The notes below the pieces were generated by a model that saw nothing but the letters and a program-made list of their open reading frames with translations, was not told where the DNA came from and searched no databases. Of a stretch of DNA of 64,000 bases, positions 1 to 12,879 are shown one piece after another. The stretch is from positions 17,189,548-17,253,547 of the forward strand of contig OZ007583.1 in NCBI GenBank assembly GCA_963931925.1. The letters run 5' to 3'. Numbering within the stretch: the stretch's first letter is position 1; each line of letters starts with the position of its first letter. The DNA comes from Onchidella celtica. Lineage: Eukaryota; Mollusca; Gastropoda; Systellommatophora; Onchidiidae. The position numbers were made by a program, and so were the translations under genes.

Positions 1-300
1 TGAAGAATGGCATGTGCAAAGCAATGAAGTATTCAAAGATAATGGCAAGATTCAACGCGCACCGAGAACCTTGTTCAGTGAACACGTCCCGTTCATAACA
101 TGCTTTAACCCTATCGCGAGCCGGGAGTTCAACTACTTGCGCATTTTGCAAAGTAATTCCTCATGCTCAATTGTATGTTCTTGGATAGCTTATAACGACC
201 GTCATCACATTTCACTTCTTCATGCCAAATTCAGAAAGGTCTGTTTATTAGTTTTCGGGCCTGTTGGTGACGAAGGGTTTTCTAATAGTTTGATGCAATA

Positions 301-1125
301 GACAGATTTTTCTTTCAAAGTGGAAGGAGGGGACGGAAGCCAGAAAGTAAGTTTGACTCTGGTCATCTCGGGTGGTGGATGAGACTATTATCATAGTTGT
401 GCTGGTTGCGACTAGCTGGTTACAGCAAAACAGACAAAGAGTAGCTAACAAAGTTTCTTGTTCATATTATAGTAGACAGATTTTTCCTCCAAAGAGGAAA
501 AAGGGGGATGGGAACTAGAAAGTTTGACTCTGGTTATCCTGGGCGTTGAACAGGAATAGACTATGTGGTTGCGATCAGTTTGTCACAGAAAAACAGTCGC
601 TAACAAAGTTTATTGTTTATAATGTAATAGATAGATTTTTCCTTCAAAGAGGAAAAAAGGGATGGAAGCTAGAAAGTCAGTTTGACTCTGGTCACCTTGG
701 GCGGTGGCTAGAACTAGATCATAGGTGTTTGATGCGACCAGCTGGTCACAGAAGAACCGACAGATAGTAGCTGACAAAGTTTCTGGTTTATATAATAGAC
801 TTTTTTCGTCAAAGAGGAAAAAAAAAGGGATGGAAATTAGAACGTTAGTTTGACTCTGGTCACCTCCATGGGCGGGAGGTGGAACAAGATCATAGCTGTC
901 CTGGTTGCGACCAGCTGGTCACAGAAGAACAGATAGACAAATAACAGCTAACAAAGTTTTTGTTTTATATAATAGATAGATTTTTTTCTTTCAAAGTGGA
1001 GCAGTAGATGGGAGCAAGAAATTTAGTTTGGTCATCATGGGCGGTGGATGGAACTAGAACATGGTTGTGCTGGCAGAGACCAGCTGGTCACAGAACAGAA
1101 GGGTAGACAGATAGTAGCTGACAAG
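301..1125 (+). repeat. Tandem array, about five units of 155-177 bp
   Basis: Units start near 301, 475, 630, 798 and 975. Each begins GA(CA/TA)GATTTTTC and CAAAG(A/T)GGA, then GTTTGACTCTGGTCA, GGGCGGTGG, then GCTGGTTGCGACCAGCTGGT with CACAGAA, and ends AGCTAACAAAGTTT. GACCAGCTGGTC is self-complementary. Units are diverged and vary in length; short ORFs in them are chance frames. Confidence 0.85.
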
Positions 1126-2559
1126 GGGACATGTCGTGTGGAGCGGGGACCCTACAAACTGTGGACGTGCCGAGCTCATGTGTTCAACTGATTAAATGAG
1201 ACACACAAGAGGAACCGGAGCGTTTTGTCCATAGGGAAACCACCCCGTAGACCCCTCGTGAGCGGTGTTTACTCAAAGAGAGCTCTAACTGGCCTGGGCT
1301 AAACGTGGTCTCGGCTTGACAATCTTTAGTTAAATCAACTCTCGTGTTACAAAGCCGCACTTGGCTGTTTGCGGAGCACGTAGACTTTGTAAAAGGATCT
1401 TACCAGCCCCACATTATTCTTGCGAGTCGGCACGTCTTAAATTCTTTTCATTCGCTTAAATTGATCTTCATCTGGCGAGAAGTGCGGCATCCACACTGGA
1501 CAAGATCAAAGTGCCGACAACGAGCACCATAAAGCACCACCCAAATGCAAAATTTGCTTTAGGTGAAATTAAAGATCTTTCGTTGGCTGGTGGTTTTATA
1601 TGCACTGCTTCAACCAGAGCGCTTACATCTTCCAAGTTAATGTCAGATGTTGTTAGCCCGTGTGCGGGGACGTCTGTCTTTCAACGGTGATTTTGTACAT
1701 AGCTTTTTTTAAATGCCGAACATCCTTTTCATACAGTGTATATTTATAGCTTCAATAGCGCTTTCAAACTCAGCCTATTATCATTCACTGAATACTCAGC
1801 GTTCTTCTTTTAACCCTTACAATACAAATATTAGACGTTTGATTTTTCTTTTCACATGTGCCTTTCCCACTGGTTAAATACGAACGTTGTCAACTTTTAC
1901 TGTTTGACAGTCTCGATCTTTCAGCTTTTGATAGTTTCTACCAGTAAGATGGCCGAAGCCCTTTTGATGCTGATCAGAGTGAAACTTTGTTTGTCTTAAA
2001 CACACGTCTTTTACCTTTATGATCTTAGGTATTCATAAAAATGGAACAAACCATGCATTAAAGGAACTTTTTTTCCCGTCTCGAATTAATTGAAATTAGC
2101 TAGATTCACAATATAAATTGCTATCCTTCAGACATGTATACATTACATGTCCATACTCAGAGACTACATGACAAACGTGTGGATAACGTTTCATCCCCGT
2201 AAATCTGAGTAGAGGTTGAAGAAAAGATTGTAGAAATGCTGTTTATATCCAGTTGAACAGTGTTCTCTATCTCTGACTTCTCTGACTGGTCGATCTAGCG
2301 GTGAGTTCTTGATGTTCCAGCTCAAAAACAAAAAAAACGAAATAATCATAATATAATTTTTACATGATGCAAAACTCATTGTGGCGCTAAACGGTGATAA
2401 ATGGCATTTCGTAAATGAATGTGAGATCAAAGTTTCTGCATGAGAGGCAAGTCAGTTGAGGATAGTGGAACAATTCTGTAAGAATCACTTCAATCCAAAG
2501 TGTCTGTTCAACCAATTTTCACAATTCCTCGTCTTTGGCACATGTCGTATCTTTAATTT
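1126..2559. other. No recognisable feature
   Basis: AT-rich sequence with only short ORFs (under 80 residues) lacking domain-like sequence. I see no repeat or RNA gene here. Confidence 0.4.
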
Positions 2560-2690
2560 TGATGGTTTTGAGTTAAGACTACCTTAACATTGCTAGTAGT
2601 GAGATCTACATTCTCACAAAGTGACCTATCGATATCTTTGACTGTTTTGAAGTATAAGCAGAAAAGTTTTTATTGCCACATCCAAGGGTC
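2560..2690 (-). repeat. Dispersed repeat family R3, copy 1
   Basis: On the minus strand one frame reads FKTVKDIDRSLCENVDLTTS, matching the frames at 5940-6100 and 30145-30315. Nucleotide blocks GTGAGATCTACATTCTCAC and GATATC are shared with 30145-30315. Confidence 0.6.
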
Positions 2691-2699
2691 AAAAGTGAC

Positions 2700-4514
2700 C
2701 AAACCTTTGAAAAGCTCTTCTGCACCCCACTACATTTAGATGGGCGACAAATTGTCCCTTTCTAACATCATCAGGGAATCTGCATTGAACGTAGAATTAA
2801 TTTTATTGAAAATGAGCGGTTAATGATTATCTTCACTCAGTTTTCACCCGTACGAAATACCGCAATTTTAATGATAAGGTTATAAAATATGTTCTCGACC
2901 GTTCTTTCAAATCCTCTGTACTTAGATTACATTTCTTACAATTTTGTGATAAACGGTGGAAACTTTTTACTTTTTCTCACAGTTCCATGGACAGACTGTC
3001 TTTTGAGAACCGATTTACAAGTTCGGTTCATTGATACCTTGTTTCCACCTACAACAGAAAGAGAGTTTTTTTGTTTTTCTAGCTTGCTCACGAGATAATT
3101 ATAGTGAACAAATAAAGTGAACGCAGAAAAACAAAGGAAGACGGTGATTGTTAGCGTGAAGCCGCTCTCCGAAGAAGATTATCAATAACAATGCTGTCGG
3201 TAAAAGGCGAGACCAGTATACAGAAGGTAAAACATGACATTTAATAGTTTGCAGGAAATAAGTATGGCATGTCGACCTGGCATGTAATAATATACATATA
3301 AAAAAAAATGTTTTGACTTTCAGAACACAGGAAATGACTTAATGAGAAACAAAATATGCCTTACAGAAAAGACACGACTTGTAGAAAACCAAGACAAAAC
3401 TATACATGATTTGTACAAAAAGCAAGATGTTGGTCAAAATAGAGTTCGAGGTCCTATGGAAACAAAACAAACTGCAGCAATAGAGACAGGACTTTTAGAG
3501 GAAAAGACGTGACGGAACCATTACATGTGAGAATGTGCGTTGCTCGGGATTTTGATCATTATTTTACGAATGTACTTCAGATCTTCTGAACTCTGCCCGT
3601 TTCTATGGATGCGTGTTGTATTTTTTAAACTGCAATAAAACACTGTCACATTTTATTCTCAATAGCAGGAGTCTGTGTACTTCTGCAACGGTGTGCGCGC
3701 TGGGTAGTTTGTTTAATAAGCTCAGTTTTGGGCGTCATGCGCAGTAAAAACATGGACAAGCAAAGGTAGGAAGGCTAGACGGCAAGACGCGGAGTGGAAA
3801 AGGTAGGACTTAACTTTGAAAATTGTCCTCACTGAGCATAGCACTAATATAATAAATAAATCCCACCGTTTTATTCATCAACCACAAACTATATTATTTT
3901 GTAAGGAATTTAGGTGAAAGTGGCATGTTTCTAGGCTTTGTGCTTATCTCGGAATTATCGGCGTAAGTTTTGGAACGCACTTTTTTTTATATAGCTGATA
4001 GCGAGACAGTTTGGATGTTTGTATAATTACTGTATCAGGTTGATTTTGTGCCCCTTGCAATGAGTTTAGTAATATCTAGAGGCTATGCGGATTTAGTGAC
4101 AGGTTTTTCATTATTTCATAAATGTGGCGATTGGTCCATTTTCAAGTCCTTTACGGGTCTTTGTAATCCTGATGGATATAGAATGTTTGTAATCGCTGAT
4201 TAGAACAAATCTTTGTGATTTTTCGTTTCCAGTTTTGGAATTCTGTTTGAAGATCTATGTCAGAAATAGTTTTTATGTTGGGACAAAATGCCTCTTTCCA
4301 TTGATGTTTGTCGATTTCCTCGTAGTATAAAACACACGATTTTCTTCTTCCAAGATTCCTCTACTTTTCTAAGCATGGATAGGCCAATACAACCTCTTTT
4401 AAAGAACGAAAAGAAAGAAGAAAAATTATTGGAACAGTTCGATAAATTCGTTGCCAATCTCATGCACAGGCGAAACAAGAATTTTCCTATTTGGGAGAGC
4501 CTTTCAAAATTTTG
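2700..4514. other. No recognisable feature
   Basis: Non-coding AT-rich sequence. The short ORFs 2889-3098 and 4288-4665 show no domain or splice-supported structure, and the second runs into the SINE and LTR at its end. Confidence 0.35.
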
Positions 4515-5936
4515 GTGTTTAAATCTTTATATTAGGAGGTTCCACTGCCCTTGGCATTTACACCTCACTTTTCTTGTTTTTATTTTCTTGTTGTGTGTCA
4601 CAAATCCCAGACTGGGAGATGTAATAAGTTATGACAGGACAACAATCACGAACGAACAAGTTTAACACTTAACAGAACAACCCATCAGACTCACACATTT
4701 ATTAAACATAATTATACAGATAATAACGCAATTACATACATTATATTATTGAAATTAACTGCCGTACAACGGCCTTATTCTCACATGCACTCTTCCTCGG
4801 ATCCACAACCCGGTAGTTACTTCCTAAAGGCACTTCGGCCTCAGCCTCTCCCCTCAGGGTCTTAATAGCACATTAATAATTCACTGGCACCGCAGTCTCT
4901 CAATATCACCTTCCTATTGTCATACACCTTAGCATTCCACTAGCACCTCAGCAGGGCAATAGCACATTATCATTTCAATAGCCCATCAACATGGCAATAG
5001 TACATTATCACATTCACGCTCATATCTACGTCCCTGTCCGTGGCCAGACTGCCACGACTTTATGTGCCTCTACTGTCCTGCACCGACAGCCTCACTCTTG
5101 GCCTATGTGTGGCCTCCGGCCCTATGCTGGCCTATCCCCTGTGCTCACCGAGGTGGCTCTGCGGCCCGTCCCCGACACCTACAAGAATAACATTACATTG
5201 GTATAATACCCTACCATTTCTATTCACTCCACCTCTCCTTACAACCCATGAAGCGTACACACAATAGTTCACATTTCACTCACCAAACATCTTACGGTAA
5301 CACACCTCCATCGGAGTACACACTACTCACTCGCGCTACAAATCCATGAACTCAACTTTCATCTATCGCTCATGGCGCACATTGCTATATCCAATATCAA
5401 GGACTTCCACATTCCTCACATATACTTATTTACATCATGGTAATAGACGAATATAATATAATACATCAATCATAATTATCAATCAACGTTCTACCTACCA
5501 GTCATCACTGGAAAGACTCTCTCACTAGTCTTCTGACTGCTCCCCTTATGTTCGCCCACTGGGCTTTCTCTTGCGTCCGTTCAGTAGGACCTACTAACTT
5601 GCAGTGATAGTAATACAGCGCTTTCGCCTCATTCAGACCCCCCACCACTCATAACAGCACGCTTTAATTTACTTGTCTACGTGCGTTAATTTTACTCTCC
5701 TCCTTTCCCCCCGTAATTATTAACTATCGCTCACTCCACTCGTGACATTGTGGTAGGGATTCGTTTTTTAAAAAAATATTTTGCCCCGGGCTGCTCTTTT
5801 CGATTTCCGACGGCGCAACGTGCGCACGGACCCTCCGAATTTTTCGACTTTATCCGAGAAGACTAAGTGCTCGATCCTCCCGGTACATTCGGCTTGAGAG
5901 TCGAGCACCTTGTCTCTAGATGACCACCGTGTCCCC
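4515..5936 (-). mobile_element. tRNA-derived SINE interrupted by a solo LTR
   Basis: On the minus strand the head starts at 5936 (GGGGACACGGTGGTCATCTA, GACAAGGTGCTCG). The box-B segment is deleted, and the copy jumps to GGATCGAGCACTTAGTC, TTCTCGGATAAAGTC and GTGCGCACGTTGCG. It then runs to ACGAATCCCTACCACAA at 5748. Its tail resumes at 4595 as CACAACAAGAAAATAAAAAC, GTGAGGTGTAAATGCCAAGG and AACCTCCTAATATAAAGAT. The intact copy at 17281-17662 has these two halves contiguous, which shows the element between them inserted later. Confidence 0.85.
4596..5747 (-). mobile_element. Solo LTR (1152 bp) with 5-bp target site duplication
   Basis: Termini are TGTCAC ... GTGACA, the short inverted TG...CA ends of an LTR. 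The flanks are TTGTG at 4591-4595 and TTGTG at 5748-5752, a perfect 5-bp duplication. No gag or pol frame lies inside, so this is one LTR left by recombination between the two LTRs of an element. An AATAAA on the minus strand (TTTATTAAAC near 4700) about 100 bp from one end suggests minus orientation. The ORFs at 4991-5267 have no recognisable product. Superfamily is not determined. Confidence 0.85.
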
Positions 5937-5939
5937 ACC

Positions 5940-6100
5940 GTGCCAAATTTTTGGTGAAAGTGGTAAATTTCTTATGTACAGACAAGCATGTGACAAAAAT
6001 ATTCCTGCTTGTAATTTCAAAACTATCAGAGATATCGGTACATCACTCTGTGAGAATATAAATCTCACCATGAGCAGTGGTAAGGTAACAGAACCTGAAA
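5940..6100 (+). repeat. Dispersed repeat family R3, copy 2
   Basis: The plus strand reads FGESGKFLMYRQACDKNIPA, then CNFKTIRDIGTSLCENINLT in an open frame (within ORF 5920-6132). It matches the minus-strand frames of the copies at 2560-2690 and 30145-30315. This is the only copy open throughout. Confidence 0.65.
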
Positions 6101-6435
6101 TCCACCAAACTGTTCGATACGCTTGTAGGTAACGACGACGGTTTATTGGTCGGTGTGGTTGGAGCTAATCAAAACATTTGAGGATTACATTTTGTGCAGA
6201 AACATACAACAAAAACATGATACTTTGCTTCATAGAGAATGAACTGGATTTGGATCTGTAACAGTCCACGTTTTACTTTTATGCTCTGCAGTTTTTGATA
6301 CATTCTACTATTATTCATTAAGTGAAGAATTCGAGCTTAGCTTTCATCAGAGGCGGTACCGGTATCGTACACAAGCATGCCAGGCCTGATGCATGACACT
6401 TGGGTCAAAATAATACAGTCAAACGCCAATATCAG

Positions 6436-6882
6436 CAGCACCGGATTAGAACTTGGTGAGGCCCTAAGCCATATATGAAAAAAAGCCATATATGAAAATT
6501 GGAGGATTCTTGCTGAAAAGTTACACCAAATGGTCTCAGAAACATGGACTTGGTCAGCCACAAACCAACATAACAAACAAAAAAGCCATACAATTTTCAT
6601 TTATTTTTAGCAATGTATTCGAAGTGAGAAGTACAAATTACTTTCACAGGGCTGTATTTTGCTGATTACAAATTCCTCATGTGGCTCGCTCATAGATTGT
6701 AATATATCCTGGAAATACTTAAAGCCTGAAATATTACTTAAATTAGTTAAAGAATTAACAAAATTTCAAAATCCGAAAAGAAAAATTCAGAAATTTTTGT
6801 GAGGTTTCTGTGGATTGTAAAGCCCTAAGCTGTACCTTATTAACATTTAGTTTATGTTTATGCCTAAATCCGGCATTACCTG
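6436..6882. mobile_element. hAT-like non-autonomous element, family M1, copy 1
   Basis: The left end CAGCACCGGATTAGAACTTG GTGAGGCCCTAAGCC and the right end (reverse complement CAGGTAATGCCGGATTTAGG CATAAAC) are imperfect terminal inverted repeats around a CCGGATT core. The interior shares GAAATATTACTTAAATTA and TTTTTGTGAGG...GATTGT blocks with 12364-12790 and 39425-39824. CAG...CTG ends fit hAT-type elements. No intact 8-bp target duplication was seen. Confidence 0.6.
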
Positions 6883-8666
6883 ACAGAAAGGCAAGGGAAC
6901 AGGCAGGGGATTCAGAAAGGAGTGGGGGTTGGGTACGGGAGGTGGGAGAAGGTAGTAGAAAATTCTTTGTAAAAATCTATTAATAATACGAGTACTGTAA
7001 TAGTTGGTTTAGAAAAGGGGCTTGAGATAAAGGGTTTTGGTTCTCTCACACACCGACGGTTTACAAAATACTGATGTTCATGATTCACATACGGCTATTG
7101 ACCGTGGACTTATCGTATCTGTCGCCACCTTCAACTGGCGTGAAAAAATTGGCTGAACAGAGTAAAATAAAATAATAATAAAAAATCTAAGGAATGAATG
7201 GCTCAGAATTTAACACTTGCGCTACGCGCGATTCTCGCCTGCACCATTAAAACATCACCTAAAGCGACTTCTAAATACGCATTTCTGACATTGAATAGTG
7301 TCGACTCTGTTCGGAACTAAATCAGCATGCTCAGTTTTTCTATGAACATCTCTTAACTCAATGCCCCCCGTGGCTTCTGTTTTTAAAAGGCGTCTTTCAC
7401 GTACATCACGCTGGAAAGGCACGGGAACTTAAGAAAAAAAAAAAAAAAGAATGATTCAGACGTCCATTATATTGTAAGTTCCCTCCTAGTCATGTCGTCC
7501 TTGTCATACGCTAATCTTGTCCCCCTGGCCGGCGTTCAGAATTCAGCGCAGCCACTAAATTTACCGTAAGATAACCCGCTTTTCGGTTTAGAGCTTCATT
7601 TAGTTTCCTTATAATGGCCGCCACAATTTCAGATTGGGAACAGTAGAGCAGTTTTTTTTTCTTTTTCCAGGCAGGGGGGGAGGGGGCGTCCATAAAGCAC
7701 TTTGGCTCCAAGGAAGGGAGAAGAGTTTGCCTCTAGGGTACGAAAATCGTAAATGGGGGAGGGGGGGGGGATTCTAGAGAGCGTAGGCTACGTATGCTTT
7801 TCAATTATGGTGTTAAATTGTCACGTTTGGTTTCATTTAGGCTTTGTTTTCAGTAAATTAAGTTGTTGGTGGACACAAAAATCATGTCTCTATTGAAATA
7901 GTCCAATAATTCATGTAAAATGTCATTCAAAGCTTACAAACACCAACGGGTTTATCATGGATATTCGGCATTCTGATGGCTGTGAGCTCGTACAAGGAAG
8001 GGGTGGGGGGGGGGGTGAGGTTGGGACCAACTGTGTAGAATACATGTATGGGGCCGGGGGGGGGGGGGAGAGGAGGGTGTCAAAAATAGCCAAAATCAAG
8101 CTTCTATACTTTATCGACGGTCCCAGACCTCACCAATTTTTCACCTTCTCAACACCACTTCCTCCCCCTTCCCCTGCTATTCAAAATCCCCAATGCTTAC
8201 TCACTTCAGCAGTTTATCGTATCGTCTATGTGCACCCCCCTTCCACCATAACCCCCTTTCCCACAATCTTTTCAGTACTTCTCTTTCCGCTCCTGTTATT
8301 TACCATGGATGCTTTTCAGTGCTGTGCACAATTTGGGCCCTGAATAGAGCCCTCGGCGGGACATGCTCGTCTTAGTCAAGCGGAAAGAAATGGGCATTTA
8401 AACGAAACGGATGCCGATAGAAAGGGATGCAGCGATGCGTAGCCAGTCAACTGCCTTTGTAAGCTTAGCTACGCCGTGTTACAGTCAATATTTATGAAGG
8501 GATTAAGTAAATAAATAAATAAATAAATAAATCTGTTTCATGAAAATACTAGAAAACACCTTAATTCCCAATTGGCCCCACATCTACTGAAGGCTTATTG
8601 CTGAAATTTGGGCATGAAGAAGTGAAATATGGCTGTGGATCAAAATAAAAGGCTGTCTAAAGGCTG
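6883..8666. other. Non-coding stretch with G-rich runs
   Basis: Contains an A-run near 7435-7448, G-runs near 7674-7690, 7756-7770, 8004-8015 and 8055-8068, and C-rich stretches. The 128-residue ORF 7957-8343 is a by-product of these runs. An (AAAT)n run lies at about 8507-8532. No gene supported. Confidence 0.4.
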
Positions 8667-8870
8667 ATCATACTAAACCCAGAACGGTACAGTAAGTTAC
8701 CGACAGACAAGAAGTGCACACCATAATTTCATATATTTTCTATGTAAATCCGGGGAAGACTCTTTCATACTAAACCTGGTCAGACATAGTCAGCTCCTGC
8801 CATTATTTCTTGGGCGTGTATTTTGCTGTCTGGCAGCAACTGACTGTGTCGTTCTGGGCTTAGCATGTTC
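8667..8870 (-). mobile_element. MITE family M2, copy 1
   Basis: The ends TCATACTAAACCCAG and CTGGGCTTAGCATG are inverted repeats. Internal blocks (GACAAGAAGTGCAC, ATATTTTCTATG, GTCAGACATAGTCAG, CTGCCATTATTTCTT) match the reverse complement of 13401-13602. Each copy is made of two abutting hairpin modules. Confidence 0.65.
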
Positions 8871-10544
8871 CCCCCCAAGAGCGTACAATTAGGCGCAACC
8901 AAAGAATAATCTGCATGACGTAGTAAACGGCAATATGTCACATGTTCGTGGCGTGGCGGTATAAAAGGTTGGCAGCAAATTTACATTCGCGGAGATAATT
9001 AAAATAAAAAAAAACATTTTTCTTTACCAAAATTTCGCTAGTCATACTGTTGGCACATTCAGATTACACTTCAATCATTTATAAAGTACCTACGCCCCGG
9101 CGAATGGCAAGCGTACATGAGGGGAAAGGGAGGGGGGGGGGTGGAAATGCACGTACACTTTTTAATTATAGCAATGAAGTTTTTTTCTTCTTTTTTTAAA
9201 AAGTGAAAACAACAACAAAAACAAAAATCAATTTAGTAAAATTATTGGACTGTATAAACTATATAATATAAGTCAATGGGTTCCTAATGAAACAGTCAAA
9301 TACACGATGTAAACTGTCACCTGTCATACTCCTGAAGTCATAGAATGCGAAGGTCTGATCAGGACATCCACCCTACGGGGGGGTAGAGTGGTGATGGGGG
9401 CTAAAGCCATACCTGTAAGGGCAAATGGAGTGAAAAACAAAAAAAGGGGGTGGGGGGGGCAGATAGGCGGTGAAAGCGCCAAAATTGAGCAATGGTGGTG
9501 TAGGGATGATCCATAATGTCTTTTCTTTAGTCTAACCAGATATTGAGAGAACAAGGTACTGCATTACATCTTTACAATGTCCGTTTTTGATAATTAACTC
9601 AGCATTGAACGGTATAAACTTGTGCTCCCACGCTTGTCTCTTTCTCTCTCTGTTTCTTTATGTTTTATTATAGATGTCGTATGCGCCAAGGCATTAGGCA
9701 CTCGTTTCTATGAACAGAAAGTGCACCAGACTGAAGACCTGCCAAATACAATCTCCTGAGCACAGGGCTCATGACAGGGAGTAAAAACAAACAAACAAAA
9801 CAGTCAAGATATCTTACCGCCACAGCTACATTTTAAAAGATTGCCTGAAATTTCAGTAAACACTGTGCGTGGCTCGACACAAAGGTGACTCGTGTAAGAT
9901 TAGTTAACATTTAAGAAAATCAAATAAAACTGAAACCGTCCTTCAAACTGCAGCTTGAAGCTTTAAAAAGGGCCAAAATTGTACCACTATGAAATACTCA
10001 GGTCATTTTTTAAAATAAGATAATAAGATTTTCACCAGCTGACGACTAAATGAATGGAATAGCGAAAGAATTGCCAAAATATCCCGTCCTAGGGTTCAGA
10101 GAGCCAGGACAGGCCGTGTCCAGTGATAGAGGAAAGGTATGAATGGGTGTATTCTGATCTCTGCGCCTGTTCGCAGGTTAACCATTGTATCCGCCTGCTG
10201 GCAGTGCTAGCCCTATCACCAGTGAATCATGATAAGCCGGGTTAATTTTGTGTTCAGACCCTAAAACCACATCTAAATTCTGAAGGGTGTAAACGTAAAT
10301 TCCCGTTTTTAAACACAGCCGACTGGAACGTGTGGATTTTATTCCCGGGTTTCCTTGATATCAAGAAGGAAGGGCAGCGGATAAATTTGGAATCTCATTA
10401 CCGTTTTCTCTGAACTTGGATTGCCTAGTTAAGCTGATGACGCCCCTCGTGAAACATGAGAAAGGTATACAAGCCCACATGTGTGGTGGTGGGAATTGCC
10501 GTCAGACTTTTTTGTTTTGTTTTGTTTTCGTATCTCACGACTCT
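8871..10544. other. No recognisable gene
   Basis: Simple A-, G- and T-rich runs (for example 9121-9141 and 9440-9460) and AT-rich sequence. Small ORFs lack any family signature. Confidence 0.4.
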
Positions 10545-10780
10545 CGTCTTTGTTTGTTCTATCTCCATTTTCTGAAAACTGGACATCTTTTAGTATATAT
10601 AGAGAGCTATAACAAATGCACATTGGGCACTTGTTTAAGATGCGCTGTGGCACTTATCAACCCGTTTCACAGTTCCGATTTATTCTGACTGCTTATCATA
10701 CGTACTAATAAAGCCGCAAATATTTCTCAGTTGTGCAAAAAGTGGAGTTGGAAGAAACAAGAACCAAGGTTGCGATCTAT
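10545..10780 (+). repeat. Dispersed repeat family R2, copy 1
   Basis: Blocks TATAACAAATGCACATTGGG, CACTTGTTTAAGATGCGCTG, GGCACTTATCA and AAAGTGGAGTTGGAAGAAAC are shared with 29840-30115 and, inverted, with 50265-50485. Non-coding. Confidence 0.7.
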
Positions 10781-10954
10781 CTAGCTGTTTAGATATTTGT
10801 TGTTGTTTTTTACCAGCCTACACGGATTTCTCAGCTCACTTTTATCTTTTTACTGCTCTTCAATTTCTCACTGTTTTATCAAATTTAATATGAATATAGT
10901 ACTATAGTATTTACAGGAATCTGGGGGCTGAAAGCTAGCTCAAAGTGAGATAGC

Positions 10955-11025
10955 AAAACACAGTGAAAGGCTCAAAGTGGCCGTTACCATGCCGACGTGC
11001 CGTAAAACCAAAAATCAAACTTAAA
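10955..11025 (+). repeat. Dispersed repeat family R4, short copy
   Basis: AAAGTGGCCGTTACCATGCC, GACGTGCCGTAAAAC then CAAAAATCAAAC. The same motif occurs at 40720-40910 (plus), 46400-46590, 49225-49390 and 51045-51135 (minus), and weakly at 62415-62490. Confidence 0.6.
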
Positions 11026-11699
11026 ACTAAAAAGAAAACCCAAAGGGGCAACTGTCCCCGCCAGAGCTCTCTGACGTTTGGAGCACTTGCTAACTCATGA
11101 ACAACTACTCTCTGATCTCGCACCAATTCTGAATCACTCTCCTATGGCGGGCGTGTATGCGAGACTCTTAGCAAACAGCAATACGTAGCTTAGCTGTCTA
11201 TTTTAAAGGCCTAAAACTTTCTGACAGCAGTCCTATATTCGCCGAAACAATTAAAATTGAAAAAAAAAATCACAGCAAGCAAAAGTTAAACACATTTCTT
11301 TATTAAAACCCAGCTTGAGATGAACTCTAAACATCTCTCTACGACCTGCGACAATGAAGTAGTCTGCGGAGAACGCCTCGCCTATCCATCTTTATACATT
11401 ATTATATAGATGATAAATAATATAATACCTGTTCATGTAACTCTGAATTGAACAGCTGTGAAACATGAACATTATCATATCCGTGGTCGATTGCACAATA
11501 GGAAGGAGACATCATCCCACAATCTGGCGGTGTCTGGGGAAATCAAGTCATGTTTTTGCAATAAATACATCATTTCAGACTAAGAGTCATGCCAATTTGT
11601 AGCAGTCTTTGTATCGGAAACATCTACTGACTGACTGATAAAATCTCCCACATGACTTGTAATGTCTGTATAGCATGAATGTATATTTGTAGGTGGAGA

Positions 11700-11940
<241 letters not shown>

Positions 11941-12363
11941 ACGTTTGTTGTTATTTCATTGTAAAGCTCTTTTGGTCCACTTTGTGGAGACTTGAGCTGC
12001 ATAAATGTACTCTATTATTGCTATTGTTATTATCATTATTAATAGTACGCTTGTTTTCTCTTAAAACCAACAGCTGCGAGTAAAACAGTTCGTATAATTA
12101 TGTAAGTCCTACTTGTCACGTGAGAGAGAGTTCCAGACTATTAATTTGTTGTTCCCTAATTTCTCTATTTTCCTAATCTCCATCCCTTCCCTCCCCCCTT
12201 TGGTATCTCCCCTCTCCCCCTATGTTTCGTCTTTGATTCAACTCACTAAACCAAAGAGATTTGTAGAACATTCAATTTTAACTATGTGAAAGGGGCAGGA
12301 CGTAGGTAAAGTATGTAAAATACAGTTAGGGATCCTTTGTTTCTGTTCACGTGTACATTTTCC

Positions 12364-12790
12364 CACTACCGGATTAGACTTGGTGAGTCCCCCTGTATAA
12401 AGCTTAGACGTCCCTAGTCGATTGTTGGGCAGTTCGTGACAAAGTTGCGCAACGCAACAGGGCCTTGTGTCGCCCGCCACACAACCATGAAAAATAATTC
12501 GGGAGTGAGGCATAATAGGACATGATTAGTGGATTTAAAATATTACATACAATAATTGGTGTAAATATTTAATAAAATTTCAAAGCCAAAAGAAAAAAAA
12601 AACAACTAAAAATCCTGAGCTGTAGTTGAAACATTACTTAAATTAACAATATAAAAAATGGAGAAAAATGTCAAGAGTGAAAAAAAACAAGAAAACAAAC
12701 TGAATTTTTGTGAGACCCCTGCAGATTGTGAAGGCCCTATAGCCTAAGCTGCAGCTTACATTTTGGCTTACGCCTAAAACCAGCAATGAA
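12364..12790. mobile_element. hAT-like non-autonomous element, family M1, copy 2
   Basis: The left end ACCGGATTAGACTTGGTGAG and the right region (GCCTAAGCTGCAGCTTACAT, CTTACGCCTAAAACCAGC) align with 6436-6882. The interior shares AAACATTACTTAAATTAA and GAATTTTTGTGAGACCCCTG. The ends are decayed. Confidence 0.5.
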
Positions 12791-12879
12791 CTTCCCTCTA
12801 GCTTTCATAACACTGCAGCTACTCGTTTTTACACGCGTTCTGCTCTTAATGTTTAGCCTTGCTTTTGTGTTAACAAAAT

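Noticed and set aside
7957-8343. 128-residue Gly/Pro-rich ORF
   Set aside because: Arises from G- and C-runs; no conserved feature.
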